From assembly GCF_029688735.1 (NCBI RefSeq), contig NZ_JARULD010000001.1:124001-188000 (forward strand): a stretch of 64,000 nucleotides of DNA, written 5' to 3'. The DNA comes from Qipengyuania flavescens (GTDB lineage Bacteria; Pseudomonadota; Alphaproteobacteria; Sphingomonadales; Sphingomonadaceae). The position numbers and the translations under genes were made by a program. This document shows, one piece after another, positions 35,661 through 43,776 of this stretch; the first letter of the stretch is position 1, and each line of letters starts with the position of its first letter. The notes below the pieces were generated by a model. The model did not search any database. It saw only the letters and a program-made list of their open reading frames with translations, and had not been told where the DNA came from.

Positions 35661-35852
35661 ATGACACCACGCATATCACGTACGAAGGTCTGGGCCTTGA
35701 TGCTCGCATCGCTGACCGCAGCGGTCGTGCTCGCGCTTGGAATCCAATTCGTCGCGCGATTAAGCCAATTGCAGCCAGCTCCGTGGGTCGAACTGGCACT
35801 GCCCATCCTTCCCGTCGTCCTTGTCGGCATATACATCTTGCGCCGACGATGA
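35661..35852 (+). CDS. small two-helix membrane protein, possible immunity partner
   Basis: A 63-aa protein, basic at both ends (MTPRISRTKV, ILRRR), with two TM helices (about residues 11-31 and 43-60, ALPILPVVLVGIYI). GGAAG lies 9 nt before the ATG. It follows the GG-leader gene by 69 bp on the same strand. Size, topology and position are those of many bacteriocin immunity proteins, but there is no sequence proof. It stops 11 bp before the convergent aspS end. Confidence 0.6.
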   Translation: MTPRISRTKVWALMLASLTAAVVLALGIQFVARLSQLQPAPWVELALPILPVVLVGIYILRRR

Positions 35853-35863
35853 GGCTTTAGACC

Positions 35864-37735
35864 TTAGCCGGAGTGATCCTCGCTGCGTTCCGGCGCATCG
35901 CGCTTAGCAGCGTTGCTGTTCATGTCGGTTTTCTCGGCCTCGCTGGCGGCCTTCTGTGCTTCCAGCGCCGCTCCGCCCAGGCGGATGTGGACATCGCGAA
36001 GCTGGCTGGGCGCGACCACGCTCGGGGCGCCCATCATCAGGTCCTGCGCCTTCTGGTTGAGCGGGAAAGCGATCACCTCGCGAATGTTCGGTTCGTCGGC
36101 GAGGAGCATCACGATCCGGTCGATGCCGGGCGCGGAGCCGCCGTGCGGCGGTGCGCCGAGCTTGAACGCCTCGATCATGCCGCTGAAGTTCGCATCGACA
36201 TCTTCCTGCGAATAGCCGGCGATTTCGAAGGCCTTGTACATGATGTCCGGGCGGTGGTTACGGATGGCGCCACTGGATAGCTCGTAGCCGTTGCAGACGA
36301 TGTCGTACTGCCATGCGAGGATATCGAGCGGGTCCTTGCTTTCCAGCGCTTCCATCTCGCCCTGCGGCATGGAGAAGGGGTTGTGGCTGAAATCGACCTT
36401 TTTCTGGTCCTCGTCGTACTCGAACATCGGGAAGTCGACGATCCAGCAGAACTTGAAGCAGTCCTCCTCGATCAGGCCGAGTTCTTCCGCCACTCGGGTG
36501 CGCGCGGCACCGGCCAGCTTGGCGGCGTCCTTTTCCTTGCCTGCTGCAAAGAACAGGCCGTCGTTCTCGCCCAGCCCCAGTTCGGCATAGAGCTTTTCCA
36601 TGCCCTCGGACCCGTGGTTCTTCGCGATCGGGCCGCCGAACTCGCCACCCTTGCGGGTGACGTAACCGAGCCCGGCAAAGCCTTCGCGGCGCGCCCAGTC
36701 GTTCATCTCGTCGAAGAACTTGCGGCTCTTCTCATGCGTGTTCGGCGCTGGGATCACGCGCACCCGGCCACCGCCGCCGACGATCTTTTCGAACAGGCCG
36801 AAGCCTGATTTCTCGAAATGCGATGTGACGTCCGAAATAATCAGCGGGTTGCGCAAATCGGGCTTGTCGCTGCCGTATTTCAGCATCGCTTCGGCATAGG
36901 GGATGCGCGGGAACTCGCCCGCGGGCGTCACGCTCTTGCCGTCTGCGAACTCCTCGAACACGCCGGCGAGCACCGGTTCGATCGCCTGGAAGACGTCTTC
37001 CTGCGTGACGAAGCTCATTTCGAAGTCGAGCTGGTAGAATTCCGGACTGCGGTCGGCGCGCAGGTCTTCGTCGCGGAAGCAGGGCGCGATCTGGAAATAG
37101 CGGTCGAAACCGGCAACCATCAGCAGCTGCTTGAACATCTGCGGCGCCTGCGGAAGCGCGTAGAAGCGGCCCGGATGCAAGCGGCTCGGCACGAGATAGT
37201 CGCGCGCGCCTTCGGGGCTCGAAGCACCCAGGATCGGCGTCTGGAATTCGCTGAAGCCCTGGTCGGTCATGCGGCGGCGCAGGCTGGTGATGACCTGGTT
37301 GCGCAGCATAATGTTTTTGTGCACGCGCTCGCGCCGCAGGTCGACGAAGCGGTACTTGAGGCGCGTTTCTTCCGGATAATCCTCGGCGCTGTTCACGATG
37401 AGCGGCAAATCGTCCGCGCGGCTTTGCACCTCGACCGAACGGGCGAAGACCTCGATCTCGCCGGTCGGCAGGTTTTTGTTCACAGCCACATCGTCGCGCG
37501 CCTTCACCGTCCCGTCGATGGTGACGACCGATTCCAGCTTGATCCGGTCGAGGATCGGCAGCGCCTCGCTATCCTCGTCCGCCACGATCTGGGTGATGCC
37601 GTAATGGTCGCGCAGGTCGACGAACAGCACGCCGCCATGGTCGCGCTTGTTATGCACCCAGCCCGACAGGCGGACGGTATCGCCGACATTGTCCTTCGTC
37701 AGCTGTGCGCAATTGTGGGTACGATAGGCGTGCAT
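35864..37735 (-). CDS. aspS: aspartyl-tRNA synthetase
   Basis: Charges tRNA-Asp (in alphaproteobacteria commonly non-discriminating, also tRNA-Asn). The 623-aa bacterial-type class II enzyme has the anticodon-binding OB fold ([20 protein letters not shown]), motif 2 ([19 protein letters not shown]), the GAD insertion domain, and motif 3 (GIDRIVMLL). The last about 25 residues form a charged tail beyond the usual end. It is divergent from rnd. Whether gatCAB is needed cannot be judged here. Confidence 0.97.
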   Translation of the reverse strand: MHAYRTHNCAQLTKDNVGDTVRLSGWVHNKRDHGGVLFVDLRDHYGITQIVADEDSEALPILDRIKLESVVTIDGTVKARDDVAVNKNLPTGEIEVFARSVEVQSRADDLPLIVNSAEDYPEETRLKYRFVDLRRERVHKNIMLRNQVITSLRRRMTDQGFSEFQTPILGASSPEGARDYLVPSRLHPGRFYALPQAPQMFKQLLMVAGFDRYFQIAPCFRDEDLRADRSPEFYQLDFEMSFVTQEDVFQAIEPVLAGVFEEFADGKSVTPAGEFPRIPYAEAMLKYGSDKPDLRNPLIISDVTSHFEKSGFGLFEKIVGGGGRVRVIPAPNTHEKSRKFFDEMNDWARREGFAGLGYVTRKGGEFGGPIAKNHGSEGMEKLYAELGLGENDGLFFAAGKEKDAAKLAGAARTRVAEELGLIEEDCFKFCWIVDFPMFEYDEDQKKVDFSHNPFSMPQGEMEALESKDPLDILAWQYDIVCNGYELSSGAIRNHRPDIMYKAFEIAGYSQEDVDANFSGMIEAFKLGAPPHGGSAPGIDRIVMLLADEPNIREVIAFPLNQKAQDLMMGAPSVVAPSQLRDVHIRLGGAALEAQKAASEAEKTDMNSNAAKRDAPERSEDHSG

Positions 37736-37900
37736 CTAAAATCTTTCCATTTTCGGAGCTATGGCGCTAGGGGCGTCCCGACTTTGGGGCGACGCGCTCC
37801 TCTAGCAGGAAACGCGCGCGCTAACAGGGCACCTGCGGCTTTTTGTCAAGGCTCGCAGCGGCCGAGGGCGGTACTCCGCCCCACAGACAGAAAAGACACG

Positions 37901-39103
37901 ATGAAGATACACGATCTGATTACCACTTCCGACGCGCTGGCCGATCTGTGCGAGCGTCTGGCGAAAAGCGATTTCGTCACCGTCGACACCGAATTCATGC
38001 GCGAGAACACCTATTGGCCGGAACTGTGCCTGGTGCAGATCGCCAATGAAGAAGAGGCCGCGGCGATCGACCCGCTGGCCGACGGTATCGACCTTTCCCC
38101 CCTGTGGGACCTGATGTGCGACAATGAGAACGTGCTCAAGGTCTTCCACGCGGGCGGACAGGACGTCGAGATCGTTTACAACTTCACGCAGCGGACCCCG
38201 CATCCGATCTTCGACACGCAGATCGCAATGATGGCGATCAGCCAGTCCGAACAGATCGGCTATGCCAATCTCGTTGAAAGCTGGCTCGGCATCACGGTCG
38301 ACAAGGGTGCGCGCTTCACCGACTGGAGCCGCCGCCCGCTGACCGACCGGCAGATCGAATATGCCATCGGCGATGTGACGCACCTGTCGAAGATCTTCCC
38401 CAAGATTCTCAAGAAGCTCATCAAGACCGAACGCGGCGGCTGGCTCGACGCGGAAATGGACAAGCTGGCCGATCCGGAGAACTACGCCAACGACGCAGGC
38501 CAGGCGTGGAAGCGCATCCGCTCGCCCGGTCGCAATCCGCAGGTGCTCGGCCGGCTGAAGGCGCTGGCCGCCTGGCGCGAAGGCGAGGCGCAGCACAAGA
38601 ATATCCCGCGCGGCCGCATCATGCGCGACGAGACGCTGGCCGATATCGCCAGCCACCCGCCCAAGAAACAGCCCGACCTCACGAAGGTGCGCGGCCTGTC
38701 GAATGCATGGAAAGACAACGACATCGGTAAGCGTCTGATGAAAGTGCTCGAAAAGGCGGAGCCGTTGTCGAAGGACGAGATGCCCGACAAGCCCAAACGC
38801 GGCGCCCCGCTCGGCAAGGAAGGCGCGCTGGTGGCGGACCTCCTGAAGCTGCTACTCAAGATCCGCGCTCGCGAGATCGACGTCGCCCCGCGACTGCTGA
38901 CCAGGGCGGACGAAATGGAAGCTCTTGCCGCCGGTGTGCGCGACCTGCCGATCCTGCAGGGCTGGCGCTACGAGGTGTTCGGCAAGGATGCGCTCGAACT
39001 GGTCGAGGGCCGCATGGCCTTCGCCGTGCGCGACGGGCGCCTGCTGATGACCCATATCGACGACATGCAGAGCGAGATGGTCGAAACGCAGGCGGCGGAG
39101 TGA
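37901..39103 (+). CDS. rnd: ribonuclease D
   Basis: 3'-5' exonuclease trimming tRNA and other small RNAs. The 400-aa protein has the DEDDy exonuclease domain (Asp/Glu in VTVDTEFMRENTYWPELCL, Asp in FHAGGQDVEI, Tyr/Asp in YAIGDVTHL) and two HRDC-like C-terminal helical domains. It starts at MKIHDLI. It is divergent from aspS and ends just before the repeat-bounded GIY-YIG gene. Confidence 0.95.
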   Translation: MKIHDLITTSDALADLCERLAKSDFVTVDTEFMRENTYWPELCLVQIANEEEAAAIDPLADGIDLSPLWDLMCDNENVLKVFHAGGQDVEIVYNFTQRTPHPIFDTQIAMMAISQSEQIGYANLVESWLGITVDKGARFTDWSRRPLTDRQIEYAIGDVTHLSKIFPKILKKLIKTERGGWLDAEMDKLADPENYANDAGQAWKRIRSPGRNPQVLGRLKALAAWREGEAQHKNIPRGRIMRDETLADIASHPPKKQPDLTKVRGLSNAWKDNDIGKRLMKVLEKAEPLSKDEMPDKPKRGAPLGKEGALVADLLKLLLKIRAREIDVAPRLLTRADEMEALAAGVRDLPILQGWRYEVFGKDALELVEGRMAFAVRDGRLLMTHIDDMQSEMVETQAAE

Positions 39104-39115
39104 TCAATCCAACTT

Positions 39116-39490
39116 CGTCATTGCGAGCGTAGCGAAGCAATCCATCTCCCATGCCTCGCGAATTGGAACCAGCTGTCTACATGATGGCCAACCGCAAGAA
39201 TGGCGCGATATACATTGGAGTAACATCCAATCTCCCCGGTCGCGCGTGGCAGCATCGCGAAGGCGCGACCGACGGGTTTACCAAACGCTATGGGTGCAAA
39301 CTGCTCGTCTGGTTCGAAATGCGTGAGGACATGGAACAAGCCATCCTTCGCGAAAAGCAATTGAAGGCAGGGTCGCGCAAAAAGAAAATCGCGCTTATCG
39401 AAGGGGCGAACCCGGTCTGGCGAGATCTGTACCCGGAAATCGCCGCCGGATGATGGATTGCCGCGTCGCCTGCGGCTCCTCGCAATGACG
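39116..39490. mobile_element. repeat-bounded GIY-YIG unit (putative minimal element)
   Basis: The left arm (39116-39146) and right arm (39452-39490) are inverted copies of the CGTCATTGCGAG...CAATCCATC repeat also found at 8833-8934. Between them is only the GIY-YIG ORF: it starts 4 nt after the left arm, and its stop overlaps the right arm by 2 nt. I see no target-site duplication and no transposase. Whether it moves, or is moved by another enzyme, is unproven; the call rests on the exact fit and on the ORF-less copy elsewhere. Confidence 0.55.
39151..39453 (+). CDS. GIY-YIG nuclease family protein
   Basis: A 100-aa single-domain protein of the COG2827-like GIY-YIG group. Visible are VYMMANRKNGAIYIGVTSN (the GIY at 9-21 region and YIG at 21-23), the catalytic Arg in LPGRAWQHR, and the AILREKQLK helix with a candidate metal-binding Glu. 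The usual KKIALIEGANPVWRDLYPE tail is present. Relatives of this size have been called putative endonucleases without a defined target. Its boundaries coincide with palindromic repeat arms, suggesting that the repeat could be its substrate. No good Shine-Dalgarno lies between arm and ATG. Confidence 0.85.
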   Translation: MPRELEPAVYMMANRKNGAIYIGVTSNLPGRAWQHREGATDGFTKRYGCKLLVWFEMREDMEQAILREKQLKAGSRKKKIALIEGANPVWRDLYPEIAAG

Positions 39491-39508
39491 TGCTAGGGAT
39501 TACTTGCT

Positions 39509-40405
39509 TTGTCCACCTACCTCCCCACCCTCAAACAGCTGCAATATCTCGTGGCGCTGCACGAGCATGGCCATTTCGGCCGCGCGGCGGAGGCGAGTTT
39601 CGTGTCGCAATCGACGCTCTCCGCCGGGATTCGGGAGCTGGAATCGCTGCTCGGCGTGACGCTGGTCGAGCGCAGCCGCCGCGTGGTGCGTTTCACCGCG
39701 CTGGGCAATCAGGTCGTGGACAAGGCGCACCGCATCCTGCGCGAGGCGGAGGAGCTGGCGGACCTCGTGCAGGCCGCAGGCAAGCCGCTCGCGGGGCAGC
39801 TCCGCATGAGCGTAATCCCGACGATCGCGCCCTTCCTCCTGCCGCGCTTCCTGCCGCGCCTGCGCAAGGAGCGCCCCGACCTCGAGCTGTTCCTGCGCGA
39901 GGAAACCAGCCACGACGCGGTCGAATCGCTGCAGCACGGGCGGGTCGATTGCGTGCTGCTCGCCCTGCCCTTCGCCACCGGCGAGGTCGAGATGGCGCAT
40001 ATCGCCGACGACGAGCTTTACGTCGCCTTCCCCGAAAACGACCCGCGCGATCCGCCCGAAAGCGTCCCGCCGAGCATGATCGACGACGGCCGCCTGTTGC
40101 TGCTGGAAGACGGCCACTGCCTGAAGGACCACGCGCTCGCCGCCTGCAACCGCCCCGAACTACGCGGCTCGACCACGATGATCGGCACCAGCCTGCACAC
40201 GCTGGTGCAGATGGTCGACAACGGCCTCGGCCTGACGATGCTGCCGAAAATGGCCGTCGATGCGGGCATATTGAACGGCACCAAGGTCGTCGCCCGCCCC
40301 CTCAAGAGCAAGGGCGCCACCCGCGAGATCGCCCTGATCTGGCGCAAGAACTCGCCCCGGCGTGACGATTTTGAGTTGCTGGCTGAGGAGCTGCGGGCGG
40401 GGTAA
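39509..40405 (+). CDS. oxyR: hydrogen peroxide-inducible LysR regulator OxyR
   Basis: Activates peroxide defence genes when a disulfide forms. The 298-aa protein has the LysR winged helix (LKQLQYLVALHEHGHFGRAA) and the OxyR redox segment GHCLKDHALAAC, whose two cysteines match the peroxide-sensing pair. The apparent start is TTG (STYLPTLKQ); no ATG fits the family N terminus. Only 18 bp separate this TTG from the right arm of the GIY-YIG element, so its promoter must lie within or beyond that element. Confidence 0.93.
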   Translation: MSTYLPTLKQLQYLVALHEHGHFGRAAEASFVSQSTLSAGIRELESLLGVTLVERSRRVVRFTALGNQVVDKAHRILREAEELADLVQAAGKPLAGQLRMSVIPTIAPFLLPRFLPRLRKERPDLELFLREETSHDAVESLQHGRVDCVLLALPFATGEVEMAHIADDELYVAFPENDPRDPPESVPPSMIDDGRLLLLEDGHCLKDHALAACNRPELRGSTTMIGTSLHTLVQMVDNGLGLTMLPKMAVDAGILNGTKVVARPLKSKGATREIALIWRKNSPRRDDFELLAEELRAG

Positions 40406-40524
40406 GCGAGCGCATGCGTAGAACGCTATGTGCCCAAAAGCGGAAGTTCAGCTAGCGACCCGATTGCAGACATCTGCAAAATCTGGCTAGGTTGTCGCTA
40501 CTAGGCCACTCCGAAGGATGGTGA

Positions 40525-40752
40525 ATGGTCCTATCAATATGTCGATTAACACTCATTGTCCTGACAGCTCTCGGTATTCTCTTGGTAACCGTTCGAGTGG
40601 GTGAGACTTGGCAACAGGGTTATTTCCAGCTTCTCGGCTGGCTCGCGCTCGTATTCTCAATTCCGTTGCTCGCTCTTGTCCAATGGCTTTGGTGGAAGAG
40701 GAATAATAGAACTGAAAATGCGGCACGCCGAGAGCAGCGGACGGGCTCATAA
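40525..40752 (+). CDS. small two-helix membrane protein, unknown
   Basis: A 75-aa protein with two TM helices (about residues 6-22 and 34-56, LLGWLALVFSIPLLALVQWL) and a basic C-terminal tail. AAGGA lies 7 nt before the ATG. Base composition is lower in GC than its neighbours and codon use is less biased, hinting at acquired DNA. I do not recognise it. Confidence 0.55.
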   Translation: MVLSICRLTLIVLTALGILLVTVRVGETWQQGYFQLLGWLALVFSIPLLALVQWLWWKRNNRTENAARREQRTGS

Positions 40753-40846
40753 TACTGTCCGCTTACCACCCCAGTTGCGTACTGGGTCCGAGCCTGCCAC
40801 CCAACCTTTGGATGGATGCTAAGACAAAGGTGTAGGGACCGCTGAA

Positions 40847-41128
40847 ATGCTTGAACCACTCATCATATTGGCAGTTGCAGCGATGTATTGCAGATATGCC
40901 TATCTTTACGCCCCACCATCTTTGGAAAGGTGGGATCGGATCCTTTACTCATGCATACCACTCGCATCGCTTGTCTTCATGGTATGCGTCGGCGCTATTG
41001 CCCCCCATTTGGATGAGGAATGGCAGGTCATCGTGATTGGTTCGTTTGCCTTACTTATCCTGACCGTTTCCTTCGTCGCAGTGAAAACTTTGCGGAATAT
41101 GGCCCACGCGAAAGGCAAAGATTTTTAG
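40847..41128 (+). CDS. small three-helix membrane protein, unknown
   Basis: A 93-aa protein with three hydrophobic segments (about 4-21, 34-53, 61-82; VIVIGSFALLILTVSFVAV) and a short basic tail. AGGGA lies 9 nt upstream. Like the preceding small membrane gene, it is lower in GC than the surrounding core genes. The following 278 bp, up to the pgsA stop, hold nothing I can support. Confidence 0.55.
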   Translation: MLEPLIILAVAAMYCRYAYLYAPPSLERWDRILYSCIPLASLVFMVCVGAIAPHLDEEWQVIVIGSFALLILTVSFVAVKTLRNMAHAKGKDF

Positions 41129-41406
41129 TAAATCAATGCGTAGCGCGCGTCCGCTCCCCACCCTAAAGGCAGAGATTCCGGCAATTTTCCTACAGGTCCA
41201 TTTTCTGCCATTCGAACCGAATGTTTGGCGGATTGGACAGACAAGCACAAAATGCGCGGTTTCTGCCCCACATTGGCTTGCTTCAGTTTGCAAACCGGAA
41301 GGTGACACATCGGCCCGTCGAATTGCCCGCAATCCCGCTCTCTCCGCTCCTTCCCGTCGAAATCGCAGTTTTGCAAAACACCCCGGTCGCTGGTCCACGC
41401 CCCCGC

Positions 41407-42000
41407 TCAATCCATGTGTTTCAAACCGACCCGCAGGTAGTCCCACCCGGTAATTACCGTCAGTACTGCCGCGGCCCACAGGCTCACGAGGCCGTAGGTG
41501 TGCGGCACATTCGCCTCCATCGCACCGACCATCACGGTCCAGTCCGGCAGGCCCTGCCCCAGGATGAGCGAGCCCAAGGCCATCATCTGGAAGGTCGTCT
41601 TCCATTTGGCGAGGCGGCTGACGGGGACGGAGACCTGCAGCGGCCCGAGGAATTCGCGCAGGCCCGACACGGCGATCTCGCGCATCAGAATGATCAACCC
41701 GGCGATCACATGCGCATCGCCCACGTATGGCCCGCGCAGCACGCCCTGCGCCGCCAGCACGAGGATCACCGCGGCGACCATGATCTTGTCGGCGATCGGA
41801 TCGAGGAAGATGCCGAGCTTCGACACCGTCCCGCTGGTGCGCGCGAGGTAGCCGTCGAAATAGTCGGTGATGCCCATCGCGCAGTAAAGCACGAAGGCGG
41901 CGAGATAGCCTTGCTCCCACCCCGGCCACCACAGCAGGAAGGCCAGCAACGGGATCGCGAAGATGCGCGTCAGCGTCAGGATGTTGGGCAAGGTGAGCAT
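41407..42000 (-). CDS. pgsA: CDP-diacylglycerol-glycerol-3-phosphate 3-phosphatidyltransferase
   Basis: Makes phosphatidylglycerol phosphate in the inner membrane. The 197-aa protein has the CDP-alcohol phosphotransferase signature D-G-x2-A-R-x8-G-x3-D-x3-D, seen from DYFDGYLARTSG through KLGIFLDPIADK, and about five TM helices. The start MLTLPNILTLTRI is typical. It is divergent from the LplT-like transporter gene 114 bp away. Confidence 0.95.
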   Translation of the reverse strand: MLTLPNILTLTRIFAIPLLAFLLWWPGWEQGYLAAFVLYCAMGITDYFDGYLARTSGTVSKLGIFLDPIADKIMVAAVILVLAAQGVLRGPYVGDAHVIAGLIILMREIAVSGLREFLGPLQVSVPVSRLAKWKTTFQMMALGSLILGQGLPDWTVMVGAMEANVPHTYGLVSLWAAAVLTVITGWDYLRVGLKHMD

Positions 42001-42114
42001 CGCCCATCCCCTAGCGAGTTACGGCTCGCCGCAAAAGTCGCCGATTGTCCTTGTCCGCTACGGCGTTGCGCCTCTACACGGGTCGCCGAGTGACGGGGCC
42101 ATTCCCGGGGGGTC

Positions 42115-43452
42115 ATGCTTACATCCACGCATCTGCTGCGCACGAGGCGATTCCTGCCGCTGTTCGTCACGCAGCTGTTCAACGCCTTCAACGACAACCT
42201 CTACAAGACCACCATGGTCCTGTTTGTGGTCTATGCGGTCTACAGCGACCCGGCGACCGAGGCGAGCTTCAGCGGGCTGGCATCGGGCCTGTTCATCCTG
42301 CCCTTCTTCCTCCTTTCCGCGCTGGCCGGGCAGCTGGCCGACATGCGCGACAAGGCTAAGATCATCCGCATAGTGAAGGCGTGCGAGATTGGGCTGATGA
42401 TCATCGGCGCGTGCGGGCTCTATCTCGCCTACAACGGCATCATGGTGCACACGGTGGCGATCCCGCTGCTGCTGCTGGCGCTGTTCCTGACGGGTGTGCA
42501 ATCCACCTTCCTCGGCCCGATCAAATACGCGATCCTGCCGCAGCATCTGAAGAAGGACGAGGTGCTGGCAGGCACCGGGCTGGTCGAGGCCGGAACCTAT
42601 GTGGCGATCCTCACCGGCACGATCCTCGCCGGGCCGATCGCGGTGGACTACACCGGCTGGGCGGCCATCGGCATCATCGTGACCGCCTGCATCGGCTATC
42701 TCGTCAGCCGGCAAGTGCCCTCCGCCCCGCCCATGGGCGAGATCGAGAAGCTCGACTGGCATATCCTGCGCGCCTCGGTGAAGCTGGTGCGCGACACAAT
42801 GCACAACAAGGAAGTCTATTACGCGATCCTCGCGATCAGCTTCTTCTGGACCATCGGCGCGGTGCTGTTCATCCAGTTCCCTCCGCTGGCCAAGAATACG
42901 ATCATGGCCAGCCCCGAAGTCGCGAGCCTGTTCCTCGTGGTCTTCTCGATCGGCGTCGCGATCGGATCGGTCGCGGTCAATGCACTGCTGAAAGGCCGCG
43001 TTTCGGCGCGCTACTCGCCGGTGTCGGTGATCATCATGGGGCTATTCGTCGTCGCGTTCTATGTTGTCGCGAAAATGTGGCAGGCCGACCAGCCGGAGAC
43101 ACTGCTCTCAGTCAGCGAGTTCATCGCGTGGCCCATGGCGGCCGTGCTGCTGCTGTGCTTGCTGGGCATCTCCATCGCCGGGGGTATGTTCGTAGTGCCG
43201 CTTTACGCCTTCCTCACCACCCGCGTCTCGCCCGACCGCGCATCGCGCACGATCGCGGCGAACAATATCGTCAATTCGGGGGCGATGGTGGCCGGTTCGC
43301 TGGCTGCCATGGCGCTGAGCGCGGCGGGCGTGCCGATCACCGAACAGGTGCTGCTGTGCGCGGCGATGTGCCTGTTCTCGGCCTGGCTCGGCAAGCGCTT
43401 GGTCGACGCGGAGAATGCCGCAGCAGAGGCCGCCGCGGCTGCCGGGGCCTAG
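42115..43452 (+). CDS. MFS transporter, lysophospholipid transporter LplT-like
   Basis: A 445-aa, 12-TM major facilitator. The N terminus FVTQLFNAFNDNLYKTTMVL, followed by LSALAGQLADMRDKAKIIR and FLGPIKYAILPQHLK, is characteristic of the LplT group that flips lysophospholipids across the inner membrane. No acyltransferase/Aas domain is fused or adjacent, though pgsA is divergent next to it, giving a membrane-lipid theme. Confidence 0.87.
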   Translation: MLTSTHLLRTRRFLPLFVTQLFNAFNDNLYKTTMVLFVVYAVYSDPATEASFSGLASGLFILPFFLLSALAGQLADMRDKAKIIRIVKACEIGLMIIGACGLYLAYNGIMVHTVAIPLLLLALFLTGVQSTFLGPIKYAILPQHLKKDEVLAGTGLVEAGTYVAILTGTILAGPIAVDYTGWAAIGIIVTACIGYLVSRQVPSAPPMGEIEKLDWHILRASVKLVRDTMHNKEVYYAILAISFFWTIGAVLFIQFPPLAKNTIMASPEVASLFLVVFSIGVAIGSVAVNALLKGRVSARYSPVSVIIMGLFVVAFYVVAKMWQADQPETLLSVSEFIAWPMAAVLLLCLLGISIAGGMFVVPLYAFLTTRVSPDRASRTIAANNIVNSGAMVAGSLAAMALSAAGVPITEQVLLCAAMCLFSAWLGKRLVDAENAAAEAAAAAGA

Positions 43453-43643
43453 ATGATGAAGGCGAGCACCGCGGCGACCGTCGCGAAATAGGTCGTCGCG
43501 ACACCACGAACGTCGCTGGCGGTGAGAGCCCAGCTGACCGGCTCGTTCGCCGGCATGTCGGCAAAGGCCATGCGGCGCTGTGGCAGACTTGCCCGGAACC
43601 AGTGCCGGGCGGCTTCGCTCGAAAGAACAAGTGCGCGTCTCAT
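43449..43643 (-). CDS. small C-terminally anchored protein, unknown
   Basis: A 64-aa ORF with a basic N-terminal part (RHWFRASLPQRRMAF) and one C-terminal TM helix (VATTYFATVAAVLAFII). It converges on the MFS gene with a 4-nt overlap of stops. No ribosome site is visible before its ATG, so its reality is uncertain. Confidence 0.45.
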   Translation of the reverse strand: MRRALVLSSEAARHWFRASLPQRRMAFADMPANEPVSWALTASDVRGVATTYFATVAAVLAFII

Positions 43644-43776
43644 AGTGAGGAGTTAACGCTTTCTTAACTGTTTGGTATCCCCCCGGCTTTCAACTGTCGC
43701 AAAACGGTACGAAACGGCCCAAATTAACCATGTTCGCCGATTGCCAGCCGCACGACGCGGAGTTAGTCGCGCTACC

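Noticed and set aside
36818-37900. N-terminal extension of rnd reading back through aspS
   Set aside because: RNase D homology starts exactly at MKIHDLI; the upstream part is antisense to aspS.
39118-39360. 80-codon minus-strand ORF inside the GIY-YIG unit
   Set aside because: It is antisense to a convincing GIY-YIG domain and begins within it.
41125-41376. 83-codon minus-strand ORF before pgsA
   Set aside because: No ribosome site, patchy codon use and no hydrophobic or domain pattern; looks like decayed intergenic DNA.
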